A stretch of DNA of 64,000 nt from Segatella cerevisiae. GTDB taxonomy: Bacteria; Bacteroidota; Bacteroidia; Bacteroidales; Bacteroidaceae. Location of the stretch: contig NZ_JAMXLY010000013.1 of NCBI RefSeq assembly GCF_024054555.1, forward strand, positions 1 to 64,000. Reading direction: 5' to 3'. The notes beneath the pieces are model-generated. The model was not told where the DNA came from, did no database searches, and saw nothing but the letters and a program-made list of their open reading frames with translations. The position numbers were made by a program, and so were the translations under genes. This document shows, piece by piece, positions 18,227-28,686 of this stretch; position 1 is the stretch's first letter, and every line of letters starts with the position of its first letter.

Positions 18227-19654
18227 ATGATAGGGGTTCATGCGTTGTTAATGGCTGCTTTCCTTCTTACGGGAATGTCAGCCGGAGCTCAGGATGATCC
18301 GACTGTGATGACAATAGCCGGGCACCCGGTACACCGCTCAGAATTGGAATATTCTTACAACAGGAATTATCCGCAAGGGTCGGTTGACAAAAAGGGTCTA
18401 AAGGATTTTGTCCCGCTCTTTATCGACTATAAATTGAAAATACAAGCGGCACTGGATGCTCGCCTCGATACCCTTCCATCGTTCAGACGTCTTGTAACGG
18501 ATTTCGGCACTGGCGAGAAAACTTCTTCTTCATCCCGGAATACGGATGATGTGGAAAGGGAGACGCTCAGAACTTACAATTCTATCCGGCAACGGATTGA
18601 TGATAACGGTGGTATAGTGAAAGTCGCTCAGATCCTGATACCTTTAGGGCAGAGGGCGTCGGATATGCAGCAGAGAACTGCAAAAATGCTCGCTGACTCC
18701 ATCTATGTGGCTTTGAAGAATGGCGCATCTTTCGCTGACTTGGCCCGCAGGTTCTCAGGAGACAGCGCCTCAGCTTTTAATGGCGGGGATTTGCCGTGGA
18801 TAGCAAAGGGGCAGATGCTCTCTGAGTTTGAAGATGCCGCTTGGAATTTGCCAGTGGGTGAGATCAGTCACCCCGTCTTGTCTCCCTTGGGTTATCACAT
18901 CATACTCTTGAGGGCTAAGCGCTCTTTCCTTCCTTACGATTCCGTGAAATCCGATCTTGCCCGGTTCGAGGAAGCGAGTCATCTCCGGGGACAATTGATA
19001 GATCATCAACTTGCAGATACGGTCATCGAAACCGGAAAGACCTCCGGCGATCTCAAAGAGAGTGCGGAGGCCCCTGCGGATAAAGATTTGCAGTATCAGA
19101 GACAGGCATATCATGACGGTCTGCTTTTGTCTGAAATGAGAAATAGGGTTATCGGGAACCAAACTCTGAATAATGAAAAGAATCTGGCCGAATATTTCAA
19201 GGAAAACAAGAAAAAATACAGATGGTCTCAGCCTCGATTCAAAGGCATCGTCTGCTATGTGAAAGATGAGAAGGAGGTCGGTCAGGTCAAGCGTTGCTTG
19301 AAGAATAAGCCTTTTGAGGACTGGGAGCAGATCTTGGCGCAGACATTCAATGTTGGTTCAGACGCTCAGGTACGTTTCGAAAAGGGAATATTCAGACGGG
19401 GCGAAAACGCGGCGATTGACCGGAAAATATTCAAGGACAATGTGCCGGTACAAACGATGAAGGGGTATCCTTACGAAGTGGTGTACGGCAAGAAGATGAA
19501 GAAGGGACCTGAGACTTACACCGATGTCCGGACATTGGTCATAGCTGACTATCAGGACGACCTCGAGAAACAATGGGTAGAGACTTTACATAAGAAATAT
19601 CCGGTGACTATCAATGAAAAGGTACTGGCAAAAATATATCAACATCATAATTAG
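18227..19654 (+). CDS. parvulin-type peptidyl-prolyl isomerase (PpiC/SurA-like), exported
   Basis: A 475-residue protein with an N-terminal signal peptide (hydrophobic segment ending SAGAQ, residues ~5-21). One clear parvulin domain lies at about residues 128-235, seen as VKVAQILIPL, a SFADLARRFSGDSAS block, GGDLPWIAKGQM and a GYHIILL end, the standard layout of the fold. A second, weaker domain may lie C-terminal to it. It is expected in the periplasm as a folding helper for outer-membrane proteins. The next gene, another SurA-like protein, starts 8 bases later. Confidence 0.85.
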   Translation: MIGVHALLMAAFLLTGMSAGAQDDPTVMTIAGHPVHRSELEYSYNRNYPQGSVDKKGLKDFVPLFIDYKLKIQAALDARLDTLPSFRRLVTDFGTGEKTSSSSRNTDDVERETLRTYNSIRQRIDDNGGIVKVAQILIPLGQRASDMQQRTAKMLADSIYVALKNGASFADLARRFSGDSASAFNGGDLPWIAKGQMLSEFEDAAWNLPVGEISHPVLSPLGYHIILLRAKRSFLPYDSVKSDLARFEEASHLRGQLIDHQLADTVIETGKTSGDLKESAEAPADKDLQYQRQAYHDGLLLSEMRNRVIGNQTLNNEKNLAEYFKENKKKYRWSQPRFKGIVCYVKDEKEVGQVKRCLKNKPFEDWEQILAQTFNVGSDAQVRFEKGIFRRGENAAIDRKIFKDNVPVQTMKGYPYEVVYGKKMKKGPETYTDVRTLVIADYQDDLEKQWVETLHKKYPVTINEKVLAKIYQHHN

Positions 19655-19662
19655 ATCATAAG

Positions 19663-21171
19663 ATGAGGAAAGGACAATATACGTTTTTGGGCTTAATGGC
19701 ATTTCTGCTGTTATTGGGTGTATGCTCTTATGCAGCACAGTCTCACCATGGCATAGGGAGAAGTGCCGAGCCTGATTCTTTAGGAGCAGATTCCAATGCG
19801 ACGGTAACTTCCGGCGCAGGGCAAAAACCGGCTTTGGCGCAAAGTCAGGATTCTGCTGAAGCTCCTTCTGCCACAAATGAGAACAGCATCGTAGATGAGG
19901 TGATCTGGGTAGTAGGAGACGAACCTATCTTGAAATCTGATGTTGAGGCTCTTCGCTTGCAGAGTGAGTCTGAAGGCGTGAAATTCTCCGGTGATCCGGA
20001 TTGTTCCATACCTGAACAACTCGCGGTTCAAAAACTCTTCCTTCACCAGGCTGCACTGGATAGTATCCAGGTATCAGAGTCGGACGTCATTTCCGGCATT
20101 GACCAGCAGATCGATTACTGGGAACAGATGATCGGGTCGAAGGAAAAACTTGAAGAGTATCGTAAGGAGACTGTCGCTCAGATGCGTGAGGAAATGCACG
20201 ATGATTTCAAAAATCGACAGTTGATCCAGAAAGAGCGTGAGAAGATCGTGGAGGATGTCAAAGTCACTCCGGGACAAGTCCGCAGCTATTTCAGAACAAT
20301 TCCTGCTGACAGTATTCCTGAAGTGCCGGCAGAAGTCGAGGTCGAGATCCTTATGCGCCATCCTAAGGTGTCACAGGCTGAGATAGACCGAATCAAGGAG
20401 CAACTCCGTAATTTTACGGATCGTGTGAATAAAGGTGAGACCTCTTTCGCAACTTTGGCACGGCTCTATTCTGAGGATCCCGCTTCTGCCCGTAATGGGG
20501 GAGAATTGGGATATGTAGGGCGTGGTATGCTGGACCCGGCTTTTGCCAATGTCGCATTCAACTTGACTGACCCGAAGAAGATCTCCAAAATTGTGGAAAG
20601 TGAATATGGTTTCCATATCATCCAGTTGATCGACAAGCGTGGTGACAAGATCAATGTCCGTCATATCCTTCTCAAGCCTCAGGTATCTGATTCGTCCATT
20701 GTCAAAGCAACGGAGCAGTTGGATTCTATCGAAAGAGATATCCGGGCGAAGAAGTTTACTTTTGAGCAAGCTGCAACATTTATTTCTGATGATAAGGACA
20801 CCAAGAGCAATCACGGTTTGATGGTCAATAATTCCCAGACTTCCCGTACTTCGCGTTTCCAAATGAAGGACCTGCCTACAGAAGTGGCCCGTGTAGTGGA
20901 TACTTTGAAGGTGGGGGAGATATCTGTGCCTTTCCAGATGGTTGATGCCAAAGGCAAGACTACGCTGGCGATCGTCAAACTTATAGACAGGATCAATGCG
21001 CATAAAGCTACCATCACACAGGATTTTCAAGTGATGCGTGATGTCGTCCTCAACAAAGAGCGGGAGAAGGTCCTGCAAAATTGGATAGAAAACAAGATCA
21101 AGCATACTTATGTACAAATGAATGATAGATATAAAAATTGTCATTTCCAATATCAAGGTTGGGTGAGATGA
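19663..21171 (+). CDS. SurA-like periplasmic chaperone / peptidyl-prolyl isomerase
   Basis: A 502-residue exported protein. A signal segment (residues ~6-25) and a low-complexity linker precede a SurA N-terminal domain starting at VDEVIWVVGDEPIL. Two parvulin domains follow: one at about 220-325 (VEVEILMRHP, SFATLARLYSEDPAS, GGELGYVGRGML, GFHIIQLID) and one from about 330 (INVRHILLKP, FTFEQAATFISDD). This is the SurA layout for chaperoning beta-barrel proteins to the outer membrane. It overlaps the next gene by 4 bases (ATGA). Confidence 0.88.
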   Translation: MRKGQYTFLGLMAFLLLLGVCSYAAQSHHGIGRSAEPDSLGADSNATVTSGAGQKPALAQSQDSAEAPSATNENSIVDEVIWVVGDEPILKSDVEALRLQSESEGVKFSGDPDCSIPEQLAVQKLFLHQAALDSIQVSESDVISGIDQQIDYWEQMIGSKEKLEEYRKETVAQMREEMHDDFKNRQLIQKEREKIVEDVKVTPGQVRSYFRTIPADSIPEVPAEVEVEILMRHPKVSQAEIDRIKEQLRNFTDRVNKGETSFATLARLYSEDPASARNGGELGYVGRGMLDPAFANVAFNLTDPKKISKIVESEYGFHIIQLIDKRGDKINVRHILLKPQVSDSSIVKATEQLDSIERDIRAKKFTFEQAATFISDDKDTKSNHGLMVNNSQTSRTSRFQMKDLPTEVARVVDTLKVGEISVPFQMVDAKGKTTLAIVKLIDRINAHKATITQDFQVMRDVVLNKEREKVLQNWIENKIKHTYVQMNDRYKNCHFQYQGWVR

Positions 21172-22889
21172 TTTCAGTCAAAGAGTTAAATTCGGTATGT
21201 CGCGGGCATAGATTCATCATCGTTTTGATTCTATGCCTGTTTGGCCTTTTCTTGGCTCAAGCAATGACACCTGTAAGGAAGAATCGTCGTGCGAAGTCAT
21301 CTGAGCGGATCTACCTGTTACATGCTGATGAACTTTTTTACAACCAGTTTGGCAACAACCCCGGGGCTCAAATTGTCAAAGGCCATGTGGCTTTCCGTCA
21401 TCAGGGCGCATACCTGTCTTGTGACAGTGCTTATTTCTATCAGGAATCCAATTCCGTAAAGGCTTTCGGACATGTCTATTTCAAACAGGGGGATACCTTG
21501 TCTTTGAGTTGTAACCGTGCCACTTATGATGGGGCTGCCCAGCAGATGGAAGCACGTAAAAACGTGGTGGTCCATCATCGCCGGCAGGTTCTGCGCACAG
21601 ACAGTTTGAACTATGACCGTCTTTATAATCAGATCTTTTTCTTCGATGGGGGTTCTCTTGTTGACGGGCATGACAAACTTGTCTCAGATTGGGGAACTTA
21701 TTATCCGGAAACACGCCAGGCGGTTTTCTACTATAATGTTCATCTGAGAAGTCCCAAGCATACGATCACCACTGATACCTTATATTATGATGTGAAGAAG
21801 GCGATGGCCCATATCCTCGGACCCAAGTCGAGGATTCGGACGGGCCAAACGGTCATCAGCACGTCAAATGCTTACTACAATACACGGACTGAACGAGCCC
21901 GGATGTACGGGCGGTCAACGGTGGTTGACGGGACGAAGACAATAACGGGTGACAGTTTGTTCTATGTCAAGAACGGATTCAGCAGGGGTTATGGACGGGT
22001 CATTTACAGGGATCTGAAGAATCATAATGCTTTGCACTGCGGCTATTTCAGGTATAATGAAAAGACGGGCTACGGTTTTGCGACGCGTGATCCGGTAGCT
22101 TTTGAATATTCTCATAAGGACACGCTTTACGTTCATTCTGATACCATGAAGATCTTCACCTTCAACATGAACAAGAAGAATGTGTACCGTAAAGTGTTGG
22201 CTTTTCATAAAGTGAAGGCTTTCCGGACAGATATTCAGGCGATCTGTGATTCTCTGGTCTATAACAGCAAGGATTCTTGTATGACCATGTACCACGACCC
22301 GATAGTCTGGAATGCTGACCGGCAGTTGTTGGGAGAAGTCATTATGGCTTATCTTGCCGATTCCACGTTGCGCAAGGCAGATGTGATCGGTCAGGCGCTG
22401 TCTGTACAAATCCTCCCTGACAGTGTCCACTATAATCAGATTTCATCCAAGGTGATGCACTCCTATTTTATAAAAGGTAATCCTCATACATCGGTGGCTA
22501 TTGGAAATGTCCAGGCCGTTTACTATCCGGTAAATGACAAGGACAGTTCTCTGATGGGACTGAACTACACGGAGACGGATACGATGAAGATGTATATGTC
22601 TCCTGAAAAGAAATTGCAACGGATATGGATGCCTAAATCTCAGGGGACGCTGTACCCGATGACTCAGATTCCGCCATCGAAATTGAAGTTGCCTGATTTT
22701 CAGTGGTTCGCTGATCTGCGCCCTAAGAACAAGGATGATATTTTTGTATGGCGGGGAAAAGGTCAGGGGCAGCAACTGAAGATGCAGAAGCGGCATGAGG
22801 CTCCTCTCCAACATTTGGAGAAACCGACGGGTGTAACCGGAAACGGTCCTGATACTTCGCCTGTGACAGATGCCGCAAAAGGTTCCTAA
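21168..22889 (+). CDS. OstA/LptA-like LPS transport protein
   Basis: A 573-residue protein of the OstA-like (LptA/LptD N-terminal) type found in Bacteroidota. The start at 21168 overlaps the surA-like stop (ATGA). An N-terminal hydrophobic segment (residues ~15-33) exports it. The body is a long series of short beta strands: 'DELFYNQF..NPGAQIVKGHVAFRHQGAYLSCDSAYFYQESNSVKAFGHV' shows, in shortened form, the OstA pattern of repeated hairpins, repeating about every 50 residues (DTLSLSCNRATYDG, TDSLNYDRL, TDTLYYDV, GDSLFYVKNG). The likely role is carrying lipopolysaccharide across the periplasm. The SurA-like genes before it point to outer-membrane assembly. The C-terminal ~80 residues are Pro/Gln-rich. 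Confidence 0.82.
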   Translation: MISVKELNSVCRGHRFIIVLILCLFGLFLAQAMTPVRKNRRAKSSERIYLLHADELFYNQFGNNPGAQIVKGHVAFRHQGAYLSCDSAYFYQESNSVKAFGHVYFKQGDTLSLSCNRATYDGAAQQMEARKNVVVHHRRQVLRTDSLNYDRLYNQIFFFDGGSLVDGHDKLVSDWGTYYPETRQAVFYYNVHLRSPKHTITTDTLYYDVKKAMAHILGPKSRIRTGQTVISTSNAYYNTRTERARMYGRSTVVDGTKTITGDSLFYVKNGFSRGYGRVIYRDLKNHNALHCGYFRYNEKTGYGFATRDPVAFEYSHKDTLYVHSDTMKIFTFNMNKKNVYRKVLAFHKVKAFRTDIQAICDSLVYNSKDSCMTMYHDPIVWNADRQLLGEVIMAYLADSTLRKADVIGQALSVQILPDSVHYNQISSKVMHSYFIKGNPHTSVAIGNVQAVYYPVNDKDSSLMGLNYTETDTMKMYMSPEKKLQRIWMPKSQGTLYPMTQIPPSKLKLPDFQWFADLRPKNKDDIFVWRGKGQGQQLKMQKRHEAPLQHLEKPTGVTGNGPDTSPVTDAAKGS

Positions 22890-23202
22890 GGGCAGCCTCG
22901 ACCTCGATATTCTGATTACACCTTATTATATATACATTTCTCTTTGGCAGAAGGTGCACTTTGCCTTAATTTTGACACAGACTGTTGAGTGAACTGTTGT
23001 GCGCCTTTGTAAATTTTGGCAGTCAGAATTTCTTTTCGGGAGAGAAATGGCTTGTTTTTCATTCGTTCATTTGAATGGTACGGAATTTGCAGGATATCTT
23101 GATGGAGCAATCCCCGACGAGATGGAAAGGCAGTTCTACTGATATCCTTTTTGGTCAGATTCGCATCTCGGGGATGATGTTAAATGCTTAAAAAGTTCGT
23201 TT
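22890..23202. other. Intergenic region before mutL, nothing recognised
   Basis: No terminator, promoter box or open frame with protein-like composition stood out on either strand in these 313 bases. Confidence 0.4.
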
Positions 23203-25029
23203 ATGAGTGACAGAATACAACTTCTTCCAGATTCTGTAGCCAATCAGATCGCTGCAGGTGAGGTGATCCAGCGTCCTGCATCAGTGATAAAGGAATTGGT
23301 GGAGAATGCAGTGGATGCCGGGGCGAAGACGATACATGTGGTGATCGTGGATGCTGGCCGTACGTCTATCCAGGTGATAGATGACGGTTGCGGCATGTCG
23401 GAGACGGATGCACGTCTGGCCTTTGAACGCCACGCGACCTCAAAGATAAGAAAGGCTGAAGATTTGTTTGCCTTGCATTCTATGGGTTTCCGTGGGGAAG
23501 CCTTGCCTTCTATCGCTGCTGTGGCACAGGTAGAACTGAAAACCCGTCAAACTGGGGAGGAGATCGGCACTCATCTGTCCATATCCGGCTCTGAATTTGG
23601 GAGTGAAGAACCTTGCTCTTGCCCGGTGGGCAGCAACTTCAAAGTTGAAAATCTGTTCTTCAATGTTCCTGCCCGCAGGAAATTTCTCAAGTCCAATACG
23701 ACAGAACTGAATAATATCATCACGGCTTTCGAGCGGATCGTGCTGGTTTATCCGCAGCTGACCTTTACGCTGCATAGTAATGGCGTCGAAGTTTTCAGTC
23801 TTCATCCGGGGAGTTTCCGCCAGCGGATTGTCGAGGTCTTCGGCAAAAGGTTGAATCAGGATCTGCTGCCTTTGAAGGTCGACACCTCTTTATGTAAGAT
23901 CACGGGCTTCGTAGGCAAACCTGAATCTGCAAAGAAGAAAGGTGTCAAACAGTTTTTCTTTGTCAACGGCCGATATATGAGGCATCCTTATTTTCATAAA
24001 GCCGTGATAAATGCTTACGAGCGTTTGATACCTGCAGACGAGCAAGTCCCATATTTCATCTGCTTTGATGTCGATCCGAAGAATATCGATGTCAATATCC
24101 ATCCGACGAAAACGGAGATCAAGTTTGACAGTGAACAGGCGATTTGGCAGATTCTGTCTTCTGCAGTGAGAGATGCTGTGGGAATGTTCAATGATGTCCC
24201 GTCCATTGATTTTGACACAGAGGGGAAACCGGACATTCCGGTATTCAATCCTGACAGTGCCGTGACTTATCCGAAAGTCAACTATAATTCCAATTACAAT
24301 CCCTTCAGTACTTCTCCTTCAGGACAGCCGTCTTCGGCAGCTCCGAAAGAGTGGGAGAAGTTGTATGAAGGTTTGGAAAAGAAGGCGGACACACAAAGCG
24401 AAGGTATTTTCCCTTCTGAAAATGAGGTTGCCGGATCTGAAGGGCAATCTAAAATGACGGATGAAAAATCGCCCGCCCACTATCAGTATAAAGGTAAATA
24501 TATTCTTACTGCCGTGAAGTCCGGACTGATGTTCATCGATCAGCATAGGGCCCACATCCTTATATTATATGAACAGTATCTCAAACAGTTGGAGCAGCAC
24601 AAGAGTCATTCCCAGAAAGTTCTGTTTCCTGAAGTCGTCCAGATACCGGCTTCTGATCAGGTGATGCTGAAAACGGTTTTGCCGGAAATGGAAGAACTGG
24701 GGTTCGAACTTTCTGACCTGGGCAATGGAAGTTATGCTGTCAATGGCGCTCCGGAAGGTTTGGAAGGCTTGGACTTCAACAGTTTGTTCACGGATATGAT
24801 CAGTGCGGCTGTTGAAAAGGGGTCTAAAGTCAAGGATGAGATTAACCGGACGTTGGCTTTGAGTCTGGCTCGTCATGCGGCTATTCCTCAGGGACAAGTT
24901 CTCAACAATGAAGAAATGGAAAATATTGTCAACAGTTTGTTCGCTTGCCAGCACCCTAAATACACCCCTGACGGGAAGTGTATTGTCGGAATTCTTTCTC
25001 AAAATGAGATCGATCATTTGTTGGATTAA
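23203..25029 (+). CDS. mutL: DNA mismatch repair protein MutL
   Basis: A 608-residue GHKL ATPase that couples MutS mismatch recognition to downstream repair. The N-terminal ATPase has [14 protein letters not shown], and [10 protein letters not shown], the MutL signature. A variable linker (residues ~335-425) leads to the C-terminal dimerisation domain. Where endonuclease-type MutL proteins have DQHAxxExxxxE, this one reads [12 protein letters not shown], so the metal-binding glutamate is not preserved; nicking activity is doubtful. The ATG follows a 300-base gap; no good promoter box was seen. Confidence 0.95.
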   Translation: MSDRIQLLPDSVANQIAAGEVIQRPASVIKELVENAVDAGAKTIHVVIVDAGRTSIQVIDDGCGMSETDARLAFERHATSKIRKAEDLFALHSMGFRGEALPSIAAVAQVELKTRQTGEEIGTHLSISGSEFGSEEPCSCPVGSNFKVENLFFNVPARRKFLKSNTTELNNIITAFERIVLVYPQLTFTLHSNGVEVFSLHPGSFRQRIVEVFGKRLNQDLLPLKVDTSLCKITGFVGKPESAKKKGVKQFFFVNGRYMRHPYFHKAVINAYERLIPADEQVPYFICFDVDPKNIDVNIHPTKTEIKFDSEQAIWQILSSAVRDAVGMFNDVPSIDFDTEGKPDIPVFNPDSAVTYPKVNYNSNYNPFSTSPSGQPSSAAPKEWEKLYEGLEKKADTQSEGIFPSENEVAGSEGQSKMTDEKSPAHYQYKGKYILTAVKSGLMFIDQHRAHILILYEQYLKQLEQHKSHSQKVLFPEVVQIPASDQVMLKTVLPEMEELGFELSDLGNGSYAVNGAPEGLEGLDFNSLFTDMISAAVEKGSKVKDEINRTLALSLARHAAIPQGQVLNNEEMENIVNSLFACQHPKYTPDGKCIVGILSQNEIDHLLD

Positions 25030-25300
25030 TGAAATTAGCTGAAAGAGGTCATTTGATGAATCTTAATTGCTTATCGAGCGAATTTCTTAGACTGATGACA
25101 CACTTTTTTCGCTTATTTTGTTCATATTTTTCCAATTAGATAGTAATAAAAGATGATTGGAGTTGCAAAAAAATGTAAATTTAATTTTAAAAGATGTGTA
25201 TATCGCGTATAAAACGTGGAAATGGCGCTATATAAATAAGATTTTAGTTAAAAACATCAATTTTCTTTCAATAAAGACGGCTAGTTTTGAAAATAATGTT

Positions 25301-25308
25301 TATCTTTG
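25301..25308 (+). promoter_or_regulatory. -7 box (TATCTTTG) for the OmpA-family gene
   Basis: TATCTTTGC matches the Bacteroidota consensus, 51 bases before the chosen ATG at 25360. This distance supports the downstream start rather than the earlier in-frame ATG at 25306. Confidence 0.65.
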
Positions 25309-25359
25309 CCAAGAATTAAGAGTAATAATAAATTTAAATTGAGTGTTAAAATAAAAGTT

Positions 25360-26520
25360 ATGAAAAAGTTTTTGATTCTTTTGGCTTGTGCTACGACAAT
25401 GTCTACGGGCGTTTTCGCTCAAGACGAACAAGAAGCACAAGACGCTACACCTACGGAAAAGTACAGTGTGGCAACAAATTCTTTCTGGAGCAATTGGTTT
25501 ATCCAGGGAGGTGGTAGCTGGAATGCATGGTATTCTAACGAAGAGCATGGACTGGGTCTTTCAAGATCTCCGATCAAGAAGTTCCGTTCTAATCCTGGTG
25601 CTTCAATCGCTATTGGTAAGTGGTTCACACCTGAGATCGGTCTTCGTACCAAGGTCCAGGGTATCTGGGGCAAAGCAGTAACCGATGGTGACAACTATGG
25701 CAATTCCAATAAGTATTGGACAGCTAACGAGCAAGTGCTTATCAATGCAAGCAATTTGTTCTTTGGCTATAATCCAAACCGTGTATGGAATGTCATTCCG
25801 TTTGCCGGTGCCGGTGCAACTCGTTCTATGACCTACAACCGCTATGCTGTAGCTCTTAGTGCTGGTGTTCAGTCCACTTGGAAGATTAACAACCTTGTTA
25901 ATGTCTTCGCTGAAGGTGGCGTAATCAGTATGGGTGGTGACGGTGATGGTATCAATGCTAACGGTGGTCGTCATCGTGGCTGGGATAACCATGACAATCA
26001 GTTCTATGCTGAAGTTGGTGTCAACATCAATCTTGGTAAATCTACTTGGGACAAAGTTCCTGACGTAAATGCCTTGAACGCTATGCACCAGTCTCAGATT
26101 GACGCTTTGAAGAGCCAGCTTAATGACGCTAACTCTGAAAACGAGCGCTTGAAGAACGAACTCGCTAACCAGAAGCCTGCTGAAAACGTTAAGGAATTTG
26201 TCAATACTCCTGTTTCAGTATTCTTCAACCTTGGCAAGTCTACGATCGCTTCTCAGAAGGATCTCGTAAACGTTCGTGCTTTGGCTAACTACGCTAAGGA
26301 TAACAGCAGCAAGCTGAATGTTACCGGTTATGCCGACAAGGCTACAGGTACTCCTGCATTCAACCAGACTCTGTCTGAAAAGCGTGCTCAGACTGTTGCT
26401 AACGAACTCGTTAAGATGGGTGTCGACAGCAGCAATATCAATGCCAAAGGTGAAGGTGGTGTAGATGAACTCTCTCCAATTTCCTTCAACCGTCGTGTAA
26501 CTGTTCAGGTAGCTGAATAA
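25360..26520 (+). CDS. OmpA-family outer membrane protein
   Basis: A 386-residue outer-membrane protein. The start at 25360 gives a clean signal peptide (MKKFLILLACATTMSTGVFAQ). Residues ~30-245 form the predicted eight-strand beta barrel. A short coiled-coil (SQIDALKSQLNDANSENERL) leads to an OmpA C-terminal peptidoglycan-binding domain (residues ~285-386) with NVTGYADKATGT...LSEKRAQTVANEL, where the Asp and Arg that contact diaminopimelate are kept. It probably anchors the outer membrane to the wall and is likely abundant, given codon bias toward a few triplets and a strong promoter and terminator. Confidence 0.92.
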   Translation: MKKFLILLACATTMSTGVFAQDEQEAQDATPTEKYSVATNSFWSNWFIQGGGSWNAWYSNEEHGLGLSRSPIKKFRSNPGASIAIGKWFTPEIGLRTKVQGIWGKAVTDGDNYGNSNKYWTANEQVLINASNLFFGYNPNRVWNVIPFAGAGATRSMTYNRYAVALSAGVQSTWKINNLVNVFAEGGVISMGGDGDGINANGGRHRGWDNHDNQFYAEVGVNINLGKSTWDKVPDVNALNAMHQSQIDALKSQLNDANSENERLKNELANQKPAENVKEFVNTPVSVFFNLGKSTIASQKDLVNVRALANYAKDNSSKLNVTGYADKATGTPAFNQTLSEKRAQTVANELVKMGVDSSNINAKGEGGVDELSPISFNRRVTVQVAE

Positions 26521-26537
26521 GTTATTTAAGAAATTAT

Positions 26538-26572
26538 AAAAGGGCGATCTCTTTCGAGACTGCCCTTTTTTT
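26538..26572 (+). terminator. terminator of the OmpA-family gene
   Basis: AAAGGGC..TCTC and GAGA..GCCCTTT form a hairpin with a TTTC loop, followed by T7, 18 bases after the stop codon. Confidence 0.9.
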
Positions 26573-27003
26573 GTCTTCTTATGTGAGAGGAGTTGAAGAC
26601 CTGGCGTGGTCGGAATCAGACGCAAGTTTTACTGAAATAAAGGACTTTGGCAGAGCCTCCCTTTGAGTGCTGTGTTGAGGTTGATGGAGGCCTTCTATAC
26701 AAAGGATATCTTCAGAGAAGACGACCCTTCCAGATGTGTAGGGCTCTCTTAGAATAGCAGGCGATGAATCTAATCTTTTCGGAATTATGTTCGATGGTAT
26801 GTCGGTGGATTCTCACTGATCCTTTTCTTTCAATGTACAGATGCGCCAAGCGGTCTTATCCGAAATGTTTTCGGTTGCATAGGACCCTTAAAAAAACGTC
26901 ACACAGTGGTCAAAAGTCGCTGATACCAGTCCCCCTTCAATGTCTTTTGTTGCTCGCATTATAACTTGTATTTTGGAATTTTTATTAAAAAATTGGTGAA
27001 ATA
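26573..27003. other. Intergenic region before tRNA-Val, nothing recognised
   Basis: About 430 bases. A 66-codon open frame at 26764-26964 lacks protein-like composition and any recognisable motif. No repeat or hairpin stood out. Confidence 0.4.
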
Positions 27004-27035
27004 TTTGGCAGGATAAAATAAAATCACTACCTTTG
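27004..27035 (+). promoter_or_regulatory. Bacteroidota promoter (-33 TTTG, -7 TACCTTTG) for tRNA-Val
   Basis: TTTG at 27004-27007 and TACCTTTGC from 27028 are separated by 20 bases, the full Bacteroidota sigma-A pattern. The tRNA starts 20 bases downstream of the -7 box. This is the most complete promoter in the window. Confidence 0.8.
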
Positions 27036-27055
27036 CACCCGTTCTACAGAAGTGA

Positions 27056-27130
27056 GGGCGTTTAGCTCAGCTGGTTTAGAGCATCTGCCTTACAAGCAGA
27101 GGGTCGGCGGTTCGAATCCGTCAACGCCCA
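27056..27130 (+). tRNA. tRNA-Val (anticodon UAC)
   Basis: 75 nt with acceptor stem GGGCGTT/AACGCCC, D loop GCTCAGCTGGTTTAGAGC, anticodon loop CTTACAA (anticodon TAC) closed by TCTGC/GCAGA, and T-loop GGTTCGAATCC. The discriminator base is A; CCA is not encoded. Confidence 0.97.
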
Positions 27131-27141
27131 CGAGGGGTGTT

Positions 27142-27175
27142 CCCTGTAGTCCTTCGGGATTGCAGGGATTTTTTT
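27142..27175 (+). terminator. terminator after tRNA-Val
   Basis: CCCTGTAGTCC pairs with GGATTGCAGGG around a TTCG tetraloop (one G-U pair), followed by a T7 run, 11 bases after the tRNA. Confidence 0.92.
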
Positions 27176-27307
27176 ATAACCCTCTTTAACTCTTTCCAAA
27201 TGTTGACCTGAGGCCTTGAAATTGACATTTAGTAACCTGTTTGTATGTTTTTCTTTGTTTTAAAATAATTTATCAATTCTATTTTAGGCTTTATCGATTT
27301 TAATCAT

Positions 27308-27315
27308 TATATTTG
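27308..27315 (+). promoter_or_regulatory. -7 box (TATATTTG) for purB
   Basis: TATATTTGC, consensus match, 24 bases before the purB ATG. Confidence 0.65.
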
Positions 27316-27339
27316 CAACATATATAAATATACACGATA

Positions 27340-28686
27340 ATGAATCTTGATGTATTAACCGCGATTTCACCTATTGATGGCCGCTACCGAAACAAAACGG
27401 AACTTTTGGCAAATTATTTCTCCGAGTATGCTCTAATAAGGTATCGCATTCACGTGGAAATAGAATACTTCATTACACTTTGTGAACTCCCTTTGCCTCA
27501 GTTGAAATCTTTTGACCATCAATTATTCGGTCAGTTACGCGACATATACAAGAATCTTTCCGAAGAGGATGCACAACGTGTAAAGGATATTGAGAAGGTA
27601 ACAAATCACGATGTCAAGGCTGTAGAGTACTTTATCAAAGAGCAATTTGACAAATTAGGCATAGATGAAAAATACAAGGACTTTGTCCACTTCGGACTGA
27701 CTTCACAAGATATCAATAACACTGCAACACCCTTGATGATCAAGGATGCCCTCAATAAGGTCTATATCCCACAGTTGGAAGAACTGATTCAGTTGCTTCA
27801 GGGTTATGCTGAGGAGTGGAAAGATATCCCAATGCTGGCAAAGACTCATGGACAACCGGCTTCCCCGACACGTTTGGGAAAAGAGATCGAAGTGTTCGTC
27901 TATCGCCTGAATACCCAACTCCATTCTTTGAAAGACTGCAAGATCACAGCGAAGTTTGGTGGGGCAACGGGTAATTATAATGCACAATATGTCGCTTATC
28001 CTGACTATGATTGGAAGAAAATAGGGGATCGGTTTGTTGAAGATAAACTCGGGCTTGAGCGTGAACAGTATACGACTCAGATCAGCAATTATGATAATCT
28101 GGGGGCTGTCTTTGATGCGCTTCGTCGCCTGAATACGATAATGATAGACCTCGACCGGGATTTCTGGATGTATATCTCGATGAATTATTTCAAACAGAAA
28201 ATCAAAAAGGGCGAAGTCGGTTCCAGCGCAATGCCTCACAAAGTCAATCCAATTGACTATGAGAACAGTGAAGGCAATTTGGGTATCTCAAATGCCATTC
28301 TTCAGTTCCTGGCTCGTAAGTTGCCGGTGAGCCGCCTGCAAAGGGACCTTACAGATTCTACTGTCATCCGCAATGTGGGGGTTCCGATGGGACATAGTAT
28401 CATTGCTATCCAGAGTACTATAAAAGGACTTCACAAACTCATTCTGAATGATCAGAAGATCCAAGAGGACTTGGATGATAATTGGGCTGTAGTCGCCGAA
28501 GCTATCCAGACCATTCTGCGTCGTGAGGGATATCCTAATCCCTACGAAACTTTAAAAGACCTCACCCGTACCAATGAAAAGATAACGGAAGAAAAGATTC
28601 ATGATTTTATCAATGGACTGAATATAAGTGACCGTGTGAAAAAAGAACTCCTGGCAATTACACCACGCAATTATACAGGTATGTAA
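27340..28686 (+). CDS. purB: adenylosuccinate lyase
   Basis: A 448-residue member of the fumarase/aspartase superfamily that splits SAICAR and adenylosuccinate to release fumarate in purine synthesis. The superfamily signature is GSSAMPHKVNPIDYEN (the flexible catalytic loop with its Ser), and TSQDINNT and KTHGQPASPT are the other two conserved regions. The N-terminus ISPIDGRYRNKT is typical of the long PurB form. It has its own promoter box. Confidence 0.96.
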   Translation: MNLDVLTAISPIDGRYRNKTELLANYFSEYALIRYRIHVEIEYFITLCELPLPQLKSFDHQLFGQLRDIYKNLSEEDAQRVKDIEKVTNHDVKAVEYFIKEQFDKLGIDEKYKDFVHFGLTSQDINNTATPLMIKDALNKVYIPQLEELIQLLQGYAEEWKDIPMLAKTHGQPASPTRLGKEIEVFVYRLNTQLHSLKDCKITAKFGGATGNYNAQYVAYPDYDWKKIGDRFVEDKLGLEREQYTTQISNYDNLGAVFDALRRLNTIMIDLDRDFWMYISMNYFKQKIKKGEVGSSAMPHKVNPIDYENSEGNLGISNAILQFLARKLPVSRLQRDLTDSTVIRNVGVPMGHSIIAIQSTIKGLHKLILNDQKIQEDLDDNWAVVAEAIQTILRREGYPNPYETLKDLTRTNEKITEEKIHDFINGLNISDRVKKELLAITPRNYTGM

